A DNA stretch of 13,079 nucleotides from positions 1-13,079 of the forward strand of contig JAGGWA010000096.1 of assembly GCA_021157745.1 (NCBI GenBank), in the 5' to 3' direction. This DNA comes from Thermoplasmata archaeon (GTDB lineage: Archaea; Thermoplasmatota; E2; UBA202; JdFR-43). Below the pieces are notes generated by a model. The model was not told where the DNA came from and did no database searches. It saw only the letters and a list, made by a program, of their open reading frames with translations. The position numbers and the translations under genes were made by a program. The first letter of the stretch is position 1; each line of letters starts with the position of its first letter. Below, piece after piece: positions 1-6,925 of the stretch.

Positions 1-1284
1 AAGATAATCTCTCAAATCTTTTCCCCATACAGCTCCGATTATTTTTGTTCCATTCACGCCGTATTCCCAGAAGAAATGTGGCTCAAGCCATGTTGTGGCG
101 CCATCCCATGATTTTTTGTCTTCCTTTGTATATCCCAAGGCTGTGCAGCCCAATGTGGCGACGCTGCCGCCGCCCATTTTTCGTGTAATCCACCAGCTCC
201 AGCATTCTGGCGAATTCTCACCTTTATATAAATAGCGGTACCATTCATCGATGCCTTCATAAATCTTGAATGTGTTGGTGAAGGAAACGTTGAACTGACT
301 GTTGTGGCAACCGCCGACAATGCATATTGGATACATTCCATTGTTTTTCAGGTAAACCATTCTCGTTACCTTAAAATCTGGAATCCATTCTGTGCTGTTA
401 GGCATATGAGTTGTCCAGCTCATTGGATTTCCGTGGCCATCAAGATAAAGTATTCCACACCCTTTATTTACTTCCCTTACAATATCCCTCCAGCCTTTGA
501 GAGTGCCATCTGAAGTATAAAGCTTTGTAACGTTGTAGCCCTCCAGATATTGCAGAGCTTCACTTGTTGTAATCTCTCCTTCATAGCTTGGATATTCTGG
601 ATATGTGTCGCCAGCAGCAACAACTATGCGGCGGGCCCATGTTGAGCCATAGGCATGCTCTTCATAATCTATTGTTTTCTCAACAACTATCTTTACTTCT
701 TCCTCACTTCTGGCAGGCCACCTTCCAATGAAAACATCTGGCTTCAAATCTATTCCTTTATCAATACTTCCATTCCTCCATTCTCCATATATTCCATTGT
801 TGTTTGTATCCCATGACTGGAAGTTTCCATTTGAATCATATAAGTCGGCGAAATACAAGTCACTCAGAAACTTTGGCTCTGCCCAGAAGCCGCTTCCAAA
901 AGAATTGTATACATAGCGGACTGGCATCCACCATCTCTCCTTGAAGCCAGGCTTTCTTCCACCAACAAGCAAGACATATTTTATTTCCCATGTGTCATAT
1001 GCATATTTTATGTAATATTTCACTTTTTCAGCGTCATCGCGACCATTCATTTTAAGGCATTCAGATAAGCCAACGAGCTTTGTTTTAACATTGTGCATTT
1101 CTTTGAAATCCACGAAGGGTTGCAATGAATCAAGCCATTGGTCTGGGGCTATGATTAAAAAATCGTAGGTGGCTATGCTTGTTGTGGTTTCATTTTCCTC
1201 AGAATCTTTAATGTTGTAAACATTTTCTCCAAGAGAAGGAGCAAGCATAACAAATATTATCAATACAGCCAATATTCTCCTCAT
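1..1284 (-). CDS. Secreted gingipain-type cysteine protease (peptidase family C25), 3' end outside window
   Basis: The frame is open from the ATG at 1284 to the window edge, giving 428 residues without a stop; the C-terminus is missing. The first 19 or so residues (MRRILAVLIIFVMLAPSLG) are a signal peptide, so the product is exported. After it comes a C25-like domain: YDFLIIAPDQW near residue 42, a strand ending YVLLVGG, and SDLYFADLYDSNGN followed by a Trp-Asp and Asn-rich stretch that is typical of archaeal C25 proteins. The probable catalytic dyad is His284 in YLDGHGNPMSW and Cys326 in CIVGGCHNSQF; in gingipains the His and Cys sit in equivalent GHG and C-x-N settings (family knowledge). 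Archaeal members often continue into Ig-like or sorting domains, which cannot be seen here. It would hydrolyse extracellular protein; cleavage specificity cannot be read from the sequence. It has its own leaderless promoter behind the regulator gene. Family assignment is strong, activity is inferred. Confidence 0.85.
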   Translation of the reverse strand, partial: MRRILAVLIIFVMLAPSLGENVYNIKDSEENETTTSIATYDFLIIAPDQWLDSLQPFVDFKEMHNVKTKLVGLSECLKMNGRDDAEKVKYYIKYAYDTWEIKYVLLVGGRKPGFKERWWMPVRYVYNSFGSGFWAEPKFLSDLYFADLYDSNGNFQSWDTNNNGIYGEWRNGSIDKGIDLKPDVFIGRWPARSEEEVKIVVEKTIDYEEHAYGSTWARRIVVAAGDTYPEYPSYEGEITTSEALQYLEGYNVTKLYTSDGTLKGWRDIVREVNKGCGILYLDGHGNPMSWTTHMPNSTEWIPDFKVTRMVYLKNNGMYPICIVGGCHNSQFNVSFTNTFKIYEGIDEWYRYLYKGENSPECWSWWITRKMGGGSVATLGCTALGYTKEDKKSWDGATTWLEPHFFWEYGVNGTKIIGAVWGKDLRDYL

Positions 1285-1305
1285 GAAAAACAAAATAAAA
1301 ATTTT

Positions 1306-1313
1306 AATATAAA
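1306..1313 (-). promoter_or_regulatory. TATA element for the C25 protease gene
   Basis: On the minus strand this reads TTTATATT and is centred about 25 bases before the ATG at 1284. That spacing matches an archaeal TATA box serving a leaderless transcript. No Shine-Dalgarno sequence is seen before the ATG. Confidence 0.55.
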
Positions 1314-1334
1314 TTTTGTGCATTCCATGCCTTC

Positions 1335-1775
1335 TTACAACTCCTCTTTTATCACACTGAAACATGTACATGTCACTGTTTTTCCAACTCCTTCCATACC
1401 TCTTATTTTATCCAGAACAAGCTCCCCTATTTCCTCCATGTCCTTTCCTCTCACCTTGAGCAACAGATCCCATTCCCCAGATATTATATATACTTCATAC
1501 ACACTCTTCATCTTTGCGATTCTTTTTGCAAGCTCTCTTTGAGATATTTTTGAATTTGGAAGAAATGATACAAGAACAAAAGCAGTTACTGGCTTTCCAA
1601 GTTTTTCATAATTGAGCAATATCGTAAATTTCTTTATCACACCTTTTTCAACAAGCTTCTTTATCCTTTCTGCAACAGTTGTTCTCGCCATTCTAATTTC
1701 TTTGGCTATCTTTGCCACAGGCTTGCTTGCATCTTCCTTCAATTTTTCTATTATAATAGCATCTTTAGATTTCAT
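1335..1775 (-). CDS. Lrp/AsnC family transcriptional regulator
   Basis: The product is a 146-residue DNA-binding regulator of the feast/famine (Lrp/AsnC) family. Residues 1-55 form the N-terminal winged helix-turn-helix (DAIIIEKLKEDASKP, then AKIAKEIRMARTTVAERIKKL with the recognition helix at RTTVAERIKKL). Residues about 65-140 form the RAM ligand-binding and oligomerisation domain (VTAFVLVSF, YEVYIISGEWDLLLKVRG, then a last strand GKTVTCTCF). The ATG at 1775 is chosen instead of the upstream ATG at 1844 because the first 23 residues of the longer frame lie in AT-rich promoter DNA, the domain begins at MKSKDAIII, and a TATA-like TTTTTAAA sits 20-27 bases upstream. Length is normal for the family. 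It is divergent from an asparagine synthetase gene across 102 bases, so that gene is the obvious target besides its own promoter (inference). The effector may be asparagine or another amino acid; this is not visible in the sequence. Confidence 0.9.
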   Translation of the reverse strand: MKSKDAIIIEKLKEDASKPVAKIAKEIRMARTTVAERIKKLVEKGVIKKFTILLNYEKLGKPVTAFVLVSFLPNSKISQRELAKRIAKMKSVYEVYIISGEWDLLLKVRGKDMEEIGELVLDKIRGMEGVGKTVTCTCFSVIKEEL

Positions 1776-1783
1776 AAAGTCAA

Positions 1784-1857
1784 TATGACAAAAATTTAAA
1801 AATTTTTTGATAAAATTGTGTAAATTTGACAAAATTTTTGGCAAAATGATTATAAAG
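1784..1857. promoter_or_regulatory. Divergent promoter region with repeated candidate Lrp/AsnC operator sites
   Basis: The 102-base gap between the regulator and the asparagine synthetase contains TATGACAAAAAT (1784-1795), TTTGACAAAAT (1825-1835) and TTTGGCAAAAT (1837-1847). The last two are in direct repeat with a 12-base period and abut the plus-strand TATA element TTATAAAG (1850-1857), which is about 25 bases before the ATG at 1878. Between 1789 and 1809 an imperfect A/T palindrome bounded by C and G overlaps the minus-strand TATA of the regulator. The layout suits autoregulation together with control of the synthetase. Binding itself is an inference. Confidence 0.45.
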
Positions 1858-1877
1858 TTTTGCAGTGATTTTTTCCT

Positions 1878-2794
1878 ATGCTAGCGATGAAAAATTTGTT
1901 GGAATTTTATGAAGATGAGAGAATGAAGATAGCTGTAAAAGTTGGAAGCAAAATAAGAAACGTTGTCGGAAATTTTTTACGCAGTAAGGGATTCATTGAA
2001 ATTCCTCCTGTCATAATCTCCCCTTTTACAGATCCGCTTGCCCATGAAATAACAGAGGCGAAGATAAAATATTACGATAACGAATTTTATCTCACAAAAA
2101 GCATGATTTTCCATAAACAGATTGCTCTCCTCACATTCGACAAAATATTTTCATTTCTCCAAATATCAGGCTGGAAACAAAAGATAAAAAGGATACTGGA
2201 AGACATTTGATAGAGTTTACACAGCTTGATATGGAGGCAAGAAATGTTGATAGGAGTTATGTTATGGAAATTGCGGAGGATATGCTCATTCATGTAATAA
2301 AAGAAGTGAGAAAATGTGAGGAAGCAGATAAATTTGAAAGATTGCCATCCATGCCAAGAAAGCCTTTTGAAAGGATAAAATTTGAAGAGGCATATCATGA
2401 ATACGGAGAGAATTATGAGGAAGCCATTTCGAATGAAATAGAAGAGCCCATATGGATCGTTGATTTTCCAATATGGAAAAGAGAATTTTATGATAGAGAA
2501 TACGATAACTCAGGCATTCTTGCAGATATGGATTTGATATATCCAGAAGGGTTTGGAGAGGCTTTATCAGGAGGAGAAAGAGAATACAAATATGAGAGGA
2601 TAGTGGAAAGAATGAAGAAGAGCAAGATCGATTTGAAAGCATATTCCAATTATCTTGCCATAGCAAAATATTTGCGACCATCTGCAGGTTTTGGAATTGG
2701 AATAGAAAGACTTACGAGATACATATGTGGATTTAGAGATATAAAATATGCAAATCCATTTCCCAAGTTGCCAGGTGAATATGCGTATTTTTAA
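1878..2794 (+). CDS. Archaeal asparagine synthetase (AsnRS catalytic-core paralogue), disrupted by a one-base frameshift
   Basis: Two overlapping frames together give one protein of about 305 residues. The first (1878 to about 2156) ends in YLTKSMIFHKQ and FDKIFSF; the second (from about 2156) continues SPNIRLE, RHLIEFTQLDMEAR and ends in NPFPKLPGEYAYF. Joined, they make a class II aminoacyl-tRNA synthetase core with motif 2 (NIRLE...RHLIEFTQLDME) and motif 3 (GFGIGIERL), but with no N-terminal OB-fold anticodon domain. That matches the archaeal asparagine synthetase studied in Pyrococcus abyssi (about 294 residues), which makes Asn from Asp, ATP and ammonia. Without repair, translation stops at 2208-2210 after 110 residues and motifs 2 and 3 are lost. 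One extra T near 2154-2157 restores the frame. The rest of the gene is well conserved, so the lesion is recent or a sequencing error. The ATG at 1878 fits the TATA at 1850-1857 in a leaderless transcript. Its stop overlaps the stop of glcF on the other strand. Confidence 0.85.
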
Positions 2795-3672
2795 CCTTTA
2801 AATTTTGCTATATGAAGCAAATCGACAACGTTGCCATATTTTTTCAAATGCTCATAACATTCCAAGGAAGTAGTTATTATTTTTCTTCCCTTGCTTTTTT
2901 GAATCACATCATTCGCCATTTTTTCCGCTTCTTCTGGAAAAGCTTCTCTAAATTCAATGCGCCCTCCGCAGCATTCATGAATGTACATAACATCTTTTCC
3001 TTTGAACAAACTTTTCACTTTCTCAATAAATTCATCATCAAAATCGTACGGAATGTGCACAGCGTAGCTTCCATTGATTTCAACATCTTCTATCATATCA
3101 ATTATGTTGACCGCGTTGAGATCTTCAAAATATTTCCTGCAATATGGCTCATAGTATATCACTTGCTTTATTCCAGCTTCTTTGATTTTTTTGATCAGCT
3201 TCTCTGCAAATTTATTTTCTCTACCCATTCTCTCGATGGCGGCGCCGCACCCTCCGTGCCATGCAGTAGCATGCAACTTTTTCGCTATCTCATCCACGAT
3301 TTCATTTCTTGAATTCATTACAAGCAATATCTCACCTTCCACTGGCTCATCCCATGCCTCGATTTCTCGCAATATCCTTTCATGCTCTGGAAGCATACCT
3401 TTCAAATCGTGGCGTGCTGCCCTTATTATATCTGTTATTTTTATCATCGACGGACACACACTCTCGCAAAGCCTGCATAAGGCGCATTTCTGCAAGGATT
3501 CTACTATAGAAGCATCTTCTTTTAGCTCGCCTGTGAGCAATCCGTATGAAATCATTATCCTTCCTTTTGGGCTATCCTTTTCTTTTCTTGTATGGAAGTA
3601 AACCTGGCAGGCTTTTTTGCAAAATGCGCAACCTGTGCATGTCAAAATTTCCTTATGATATTTCTCGAGCAT
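2791..3672 (-). CDS. glcF: Iron-sulfur subunit of a GlcDF-type 2-hydroxyacid dehydrogenase (CCG domains)
   Basis: This 293-residue protein has two [4Fe-4S] ferredoxin motifs, Cys12-15-18-22 (CTGCAFCKKAC) and Cys63-66-69-73 (CALCRLCESVC), followed by two short CCG-type cysteine domains (HGGCGAAIERMG and HECCGGRIEF, the latter followed by SLEC). This is the architecture of GlcF and related subunits that pass electrons from a flavin partner to a quinone or other acceptor. It is shorter than the roughly 400 residues of bacterial GlcF, and the first CCG motif has Gly for its first Cys (GCG), so one cofactor site may be reduced. The ATG at 3672 is preferred to the upstream one at 3717: AGGTGAT lies 4 bases before it and includes the stop of the preceding glcD. 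It is cotranscribed with glcD. The exact substrate is unknown. Confidence 0.85.
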   Translation of the reverse strand: MLEKYHKEILTCTGCAFCKKACQVYFHTRKEKDSPKGRIMISYGLLTGELKEDASIVESLQKCALCRLCESVCPSMIKITDIIRAARHDLKGMLPEHERILREIEAWDEPVEGEILLVMNSRNEIVDEIAKKLHATAWHGGCGAAIERMGRENKFAEKLIKKIKEAGIKQVIYYEPYCRKYFEDLNAVNIIDMIEDVEINGSYAVHIPYDFDDEFIEKVKSLFKGKDVMYIHECCGGRIEFREAFPEEAEKMANDVIQKSKGRKIITTSLECYEHLKKYGNVVDLLHIAKFKG

Positions 3673-3676
3673 TTTT

Positions 3677-3683
3677 ATCACCT
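3677..3683 (-). promoter_or_regulatory. Shine-Dalgarno site of glcF overlapping the glcD stop codon
   Basis: The minus strand reads AGGTGAT then four A residues then ATG. The TGA inside it is the glcD stop. It is the clearest ribosome-binding site in the window. It indicates translation of glcF from within a glcD-glcF transcript, whereas genes at the head of transcripts mostly appear leaderless. Confidence 0.65.
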
Positions 3684-5078
3684 GTAACGTAAATTGGTTA
3701 TTATGCTTCCTTTCCATTGCATCATTTTTCCAGGATTCATTATATTTTTTGGATCAATTGCAGCCTTTATCTTTTCCATAAGCTCTATGTTCTCCTTGAC
3801 CATCCATGGTGCCTTTGATATTCCTATTCCATGCTCTCCGCTAACTATTCCTCCTAGCTCATAAACAACTTTGTATATCTCATCAACAAGCTTCTCCGCC
3901 TTTTTCCATTCTTCCTCGCTCGTTGGATCAATCAAAATTTTTGTATGCAAGTTGCCATCGCCAGCATGCCCATATGTTCCAATAAGAATGCCATATTTTC
4001 TCGATAACTCCTGAAATGCTTTTACTGCATCGGGTATCTTTGATATTGGAACAGCCATATCATCTGCAAGAGAGACGGAAATTTTATTTCCTCCGTATCT
4101 CGACAGGGATGGCAGAACACCTTTCCTTCCTTTCCATAAATTCGCCATTTCTTTCTCATCGAATGTGAAAACAACATCTTTTGCATTGCTTTTTCTGCAT
4201 ATCTCAGCTATTCTCTCAATATCCTTTTTAATTTCCTCCTCCTTTCCATCTTTTTCTATTATGAGTATTGCCTCCACATCAGGCAGACCAATATTCATTG
4301 ATTTGTTTACGGCTTGTATGCAAACTTTATCCATTATTTCTAATGCGGAAGGAATTATGCCAGATGCTATTATATTCGCAACGCCCTTTCCAGCATCATG
4401 CAAGCTGTCGAAAGAAGCAAGAGCAACACCTCTCTTTTCTGGTAAAGGTATTATTTTTATCGTTGCTTCTGTTATGACTCCAAGTGTACCCTCGCTTCCT
4501 ACAAGCAGACGCTCAATCTGATAACCAGATGAATTTTTAAGCGTTGATGAACCCAACGCATAAGCTTTTCCAGGGGGGAAAACAGCACGCAAGCCAAGCA
4601 CATAGTCACGGGTAGCTCCATATTTTATCGCTCTCATACCTGAGGCATTCGTGGCGATCATGCCACCTATAGTACAAACATCGCCACTCCCAGGCGAGGG
4701 CGGGAAGAAGAAGCCGTATTTTGCAAGCTGCTTGTTGAGCTCGCCATACACAACGCCTGGTTCGACTTTGCAATAAAAATTTTCTATCTTTATTTCCTTT
4801 ATTTTGTTCATCGCCGCCATGTCAAGTATTATACCACCTTTTATGGGCACAGCCTGCCCGCTTAAAGCTGTTCCTGCGCCTCTGGCTATAACTGGAATGG
4901 CATTTTCGTGGGCAATTTTTATTATTTCTATGACGTCTTCCTCACTTTTAGGCGTTACAACAACGCTTGGCATTGCATGGTGTATGCTTGCATCGAATCC
5001 ATAGGAATATAAGGAAGCTTTATCTGCAAGAATTTTTTCTTTTCCTATCGCATCTTCGAGCAGTGAAACAATGTCCAT
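3678..5078 (-). CDS. glcD: FAD-dependent 2-hydroxyacid dehydrogenase (glycolate/D-lactate type)
   Basis: This 466-residue protein belongs to the FAD-linked oxidase family that includes GlcD and D-lactate or D-2-hydroxyglutarate dehydrogenases. The N-terminal PCMH-type FAD domain shows VVVTPKSEEDVIEIIKIA, VIARGAGTALSGQ, SPGSGDVCTIGGMIATNASG and LVGSEGTLGVITEATIKI. The C-terminal FAD-linked oxidase domain has the two expected His motifs, GHAGDGNLH (His371) and GEHGIG (His416). It would oxidise a 2-hydroxyacid to the 2-oxoacid and pass electrons to the iron-sulfur subunit encoded 5 bases downstream. The start at 5078 (MDIVSLL) is preferred to the ATG at 5141, which lies beyond the start of the divergent gene; a TATA-like TTAAATAT is about 23 bases before it. 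Which acid is used (glycolate, D-lactate or another) cannot be told from the sequence. Confidence 0.88.
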   Translation of the reverse strand: MDIVSLLEDAIGKEKILADKASLYSYGFDASIHHAMPSVVVTPKSEEDVIEIIKIAHENAIPVIARGAGTALSGQAVPIKGGIILDMAAMNKIKEIKIENFYCKVEPGVVYGELNKQLAKYGFFFPPSPGSGDVCTIGGMIATNASGMRAIKYGATRDYVLGLRAVFPPGKAYALGSSTLKNSSGYQIERLLVGSEGTLGVITEATIKIIPLPEKRGVALASFDSLHDAGKGVANIIASGIIPSALEIMDKVCIQAVNKSMNIGLPDVEAILIIEKDGKEEEIKKDIERIAEICRKSNAKDVVFTFDEKEMANLWKGRKGVLPSLSRYGGNKISVSLADDMAVPISKIPDAVKAFQELSRKYGILIGTYGHAGDGNLHTKILIDPTSEEEWKKAEKLVDEIYKVVYELGGIVSGEHGIGISKAPWMVKENIELMEKIKAAIDPKNIMNPGKMMQWKGSIITNLRYR

Positions 5079-5095
5079 GTTTTGAAAATGAAAAC

Positions 5096-5110
5096 AATAT
5101 TTAATTTTAA
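5096..5110. promoter_or_regulatory. Shared bidirectional TATA element between glcD and the PUA gene
   Basis: The 45 bases between the divergent starts (5078 minus, 5124 plus) hold a single A/T run, AATATTTAATTTTAA. It reads as TATTTAAT on plus and TTAAATAT on minus, each centred about 23 bases from its own start codon. There is no room for two separate promoters if both genes are leaderless, so one element may serve both directions. Confidence 0.45.
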
Positions 5111-5123
5111 TCGATATGCTATC

Positions 5124-5600
5124 ATGCTGAAAAATCGTCACATGGTAAGCAAAAAGGAGAAGAAGGAGATATTGAAAAAGATTGAAACAACGCTTGGAAG
5201 CAAGGTTGATGGAAGCATTGAAATAGCGGATTATGAAAAAATGAGGTTGTTGCTTATAAATGGAAAAATAAGAGGATTTGTAGTGGATGGAGAGCCATTT
5301 TTAAATGTCGAGGGCTTAAAAGAATTCAAAGCAAGCAAGAGATATGTCATCGTGGATGATGGAGCAATAAAGCATATTTTGAACGGTGCCGACGTTATGG
5401 CAGCCGGAATAGTAGATGCAGATGAAGGAATTAAAAAGGGCGATATGGTGTGGGTAAGCGATGTTCGTTCTCTTCCACTTGCCATAGGAATAGCTTTGAT
5501 GGATGGAAAGGAAATGAAAGAAGCTAAAAAAGGAAAAGCCGTTGAAAACATTCATCATATAGGGGATAAAATATGGAAGATGTGTAAAAGCGAGGCATAA
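5124..5600 (+). CDS. PUA-domain RNA-binding protein (archaeal MCT-1-like family)
   Basis: The product is 158 residues. It begins MLKNRHMVSKKEKKEILKKI, an N-terminal alpha/beta domain found before PUA domains in archaeal MCT-1-like proteins (Thermoplasma Ta1423 type). From about residue 73 a full PUA domain follows: YVIVDDGAIKHILNGADVMAAGIVDAD, then IKKGDMVWVSD, LPLAIGIALM, and the end motif GKAVENIHHIGDKIWKM. PUA domains bind structured RNA; eukaryotic MCT-1 works with DENR in translation reinitiation and ribosome recycling, and a related translation role is likely here (inference). The ATG at 5124 fits the shared TATA element; the longer frame starting at TTG 5082 would begin inside the promoter. 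It sits 33 bases before AsnRS, another translation gene, on the same strand. Confidence 0.88.
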   Translation: MLKNRHMVSKKEKKEILKKIETTLGSKVDGSIEIADYEKMRLLLINGKIRGFVVDGEPFLNVEGLKEFKASKRYVIVDDGAIKHILNGADVMAAGIVDADEGIKKGDMVWVSDVRSLPLAIGIALMDGKEMKEAKKGKAVENIHHIGDKIWKMCKSEA

Positions 5601-5602
5601 CA

Positions 5603-5613
5603 AATTTTTTATT
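5603..5613 (+). promoter_or_regulatory. TATA-like element before asnS
   Basis: The A/T tract AATTTTTTATT is centred about 26 bases before the ATG at 5634 and begins just after the stop of the PUA gene. It would give a leaderless asnS transcript, although readthrough from the PUA gene is also possible. Confidence 0.4.
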
Positions 5614-5633
5614 CTCTCTCTGTTTTTACCTCA

Positions 5634-6923
5634 ATGGAATATTGTAAAATAAGCGAGGCTTTGCGTAAGAAGGAAGGAGAGGAAGTAAAAATAAGAGGAT
5701 GGATTTATAGGAAGCGCAGTAGCGGTAAAATAGCTTTCATTGTTGTAAGAGATTCGACAGGCATAATTCAGACTATAGTGGAGAAGAAAAATGTGAGCAG
5801 TGAGGAATTCAAAAATGCAAGGAAGGCATTGATTGAATCATCCGTTGAAATAGAAGGCACAATACATGAGGATGAACGCGCTCCAGGTGGAAGAGAAATT
5901 CATGTTAAAAAATTCAATGTTGTTGGCTTCGCAAAAGAATTTCCTATAACAGAATATCAGAGCGTCGAGTTTTTGCTTGACAATCGTCATTTATGGCTGC
6001 GTTCAAGGAAGCTTACAGAAGTCATGAAATTGAAAGCAAAGGTACTACGCCTCATAAGGCAATGGTTCGATGAAAATGATTTTTATGAAGTAACGCCCAG
6101 CGTTATAACGACGAACGCTGCCGAAGGCGGCGCCACAGCCTTCGAGTTCGATTATTTCGGGCAGAAAGCATACTTGAGCCAGACGGCGCAAATGTATCTC
6201 GAGGCGTTGATTTTCTCACTTGAGCGAGTCTGGTCTCTTACGCCTTCTTTCAGGGCTGAAAAGTCGAGGACAAGAAAGCATTTGACGGAATACTGGCATT
6301 TGGAAGCAGAGGAAGCATGGGTTGATAATGAGGGCAACATGAAAATTCAGGAAGAGCTGATAAGCCATGTTTGCCAGAATGTGGTGAAGATTGCGAGAAG
6401 CGAGTTAGAATTTCTTGGAAGAGATATTGAATCATTGAAGCAGATTGAGCCACCTTTTAAAAGAATAAAATATAAGGATGCGATAAAAAAATTGCAGGAA
6501 AAAGGATTTGACATAAAATGGGGCGACGATTTTGGGGCGCCGCATGAAAGGGCTTTGGTGGAAGGAGAGGAAAAGCCCATCTTCATAACCCATTTTCCTG
6601 TTGAGGCAAAAGCGTTCTACATGAAAATTGCTCCAGATGGAAAGACTGTGGAATGTGCAGACATGCTTGCTCCAGAAGGATATGGCGAGTTAATAGGCGG
6701 ATCAGAAAGAAGCGAGGACATCGATTCAATGATAGCCCGTTTACGACAGCAAGGAGCAAAGATAGAAAACTATGAATGGTATTTTGATTTACGAAGATAT
6801 GGAAGCGTTCCTCATTCAGGCTTTGGTCTTGGGCTTGAACGCCTAATAATGTGGCTTGCAAAACTCGATCACATAAGAGATGCGACTCCGTTTCCAAGAA
6901 TGCTTAGGAGGGCATATCCATAG
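5634..6923 (+). CDS. asnS: Asparaginyl-tRNA synthetase
   Basis: This 429-residue class IIb synthetase has full family length. Residues 15-105 form the OB-fold anticodon-binding domain (VKIRGWIYRKRSSGKIAFIVVRD, DSTGIIQTIVEK). Residues about 125-429 form the catalytic core: motif 1 around LIRQWFDENDFYEVTPSVIT, motif 2 at FRAEKSRTRKHLTEYWHLE (Arg207), and motif 3 at GFGLGLERLIMW (Arg403). SRTRKHLTEYWHLE and the C-terminal ATPFPRMLRRAYP favour AsnRS over archaeal AspRS, which usually has an HLxEFxxxDxE type motif 2 and ends FPRDPxRLTP (family knowledge). It attaches Asn to tRNA-Asn directly, so this cell need not rely on transamidation for Asn-tRNA. Its paralogue, the asparagine synthetase, lies at 1878-2794. 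The stop is two bases from the stop of the convergent caspase-like gene. Confidence 0.93.
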   Translation: MEYCKISEALRKKEGEEVKIRGWIYRKRSSGKIAFIVVRDSTGIIQTIVEKKNVSSEEFKNARKALIESSVEIEGTIHEDERAPGGREIHVKKFNVVGFAKEFPITEYQSVEFLLDNRHLWLRSRKLTEVMKLKAKVLRLIRQWFDENDFYEVTPSVITTNAAEGGATAFEFDYFGQKAYLSQTAQMYLEALIFSLERVWSLTPSFRAEKSRTRKHLTEYWHLEAEEAWVDNEGNMKIQEELISHVCQNVVKIARSELEFLGRDIESLKQIEPPFKRIKYKDAIKKLQEKGFDIKWGDDFGAPHERALVEGEEKPIFITHFPVEAKAFYMKIAPDGKTVECADMLAPEGYGELIGGSERSEDIDSMIARLRQQGAKIENYEWYFDLRRYGSVPHSGFGLGLERLIMWLAKLDHIRDATPFPRMLRRAYP

Positions 6924-6925
6924 GA

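Noticed and set aside
1776..1844. Longer N-terminus of the Lrp/AsnC regulator starting at 1844
   Set aside because: These codons cover the AT-rich promoter and operator-like repeats, and the extra 23 residues do not resemble the family.
2140..2215. Programmed -1 ribosomal frameshift in the asparagine synthetase
   Set aside because: The zero-frame codons around the switch (TCA TTT CTC) do not form an X XXY YYZ slippery heptamer and I see no strong downstream stem. A missing base is simpler.
2812..3601. Open frames antisense to glcF (up to 166 codons)
   Set aside because: Their translations are Phe/Ser-rich, as expected opposite a Lys/Glu-rich gene, with no recognisable domain; glcF has clear iron-sulfur motifs.
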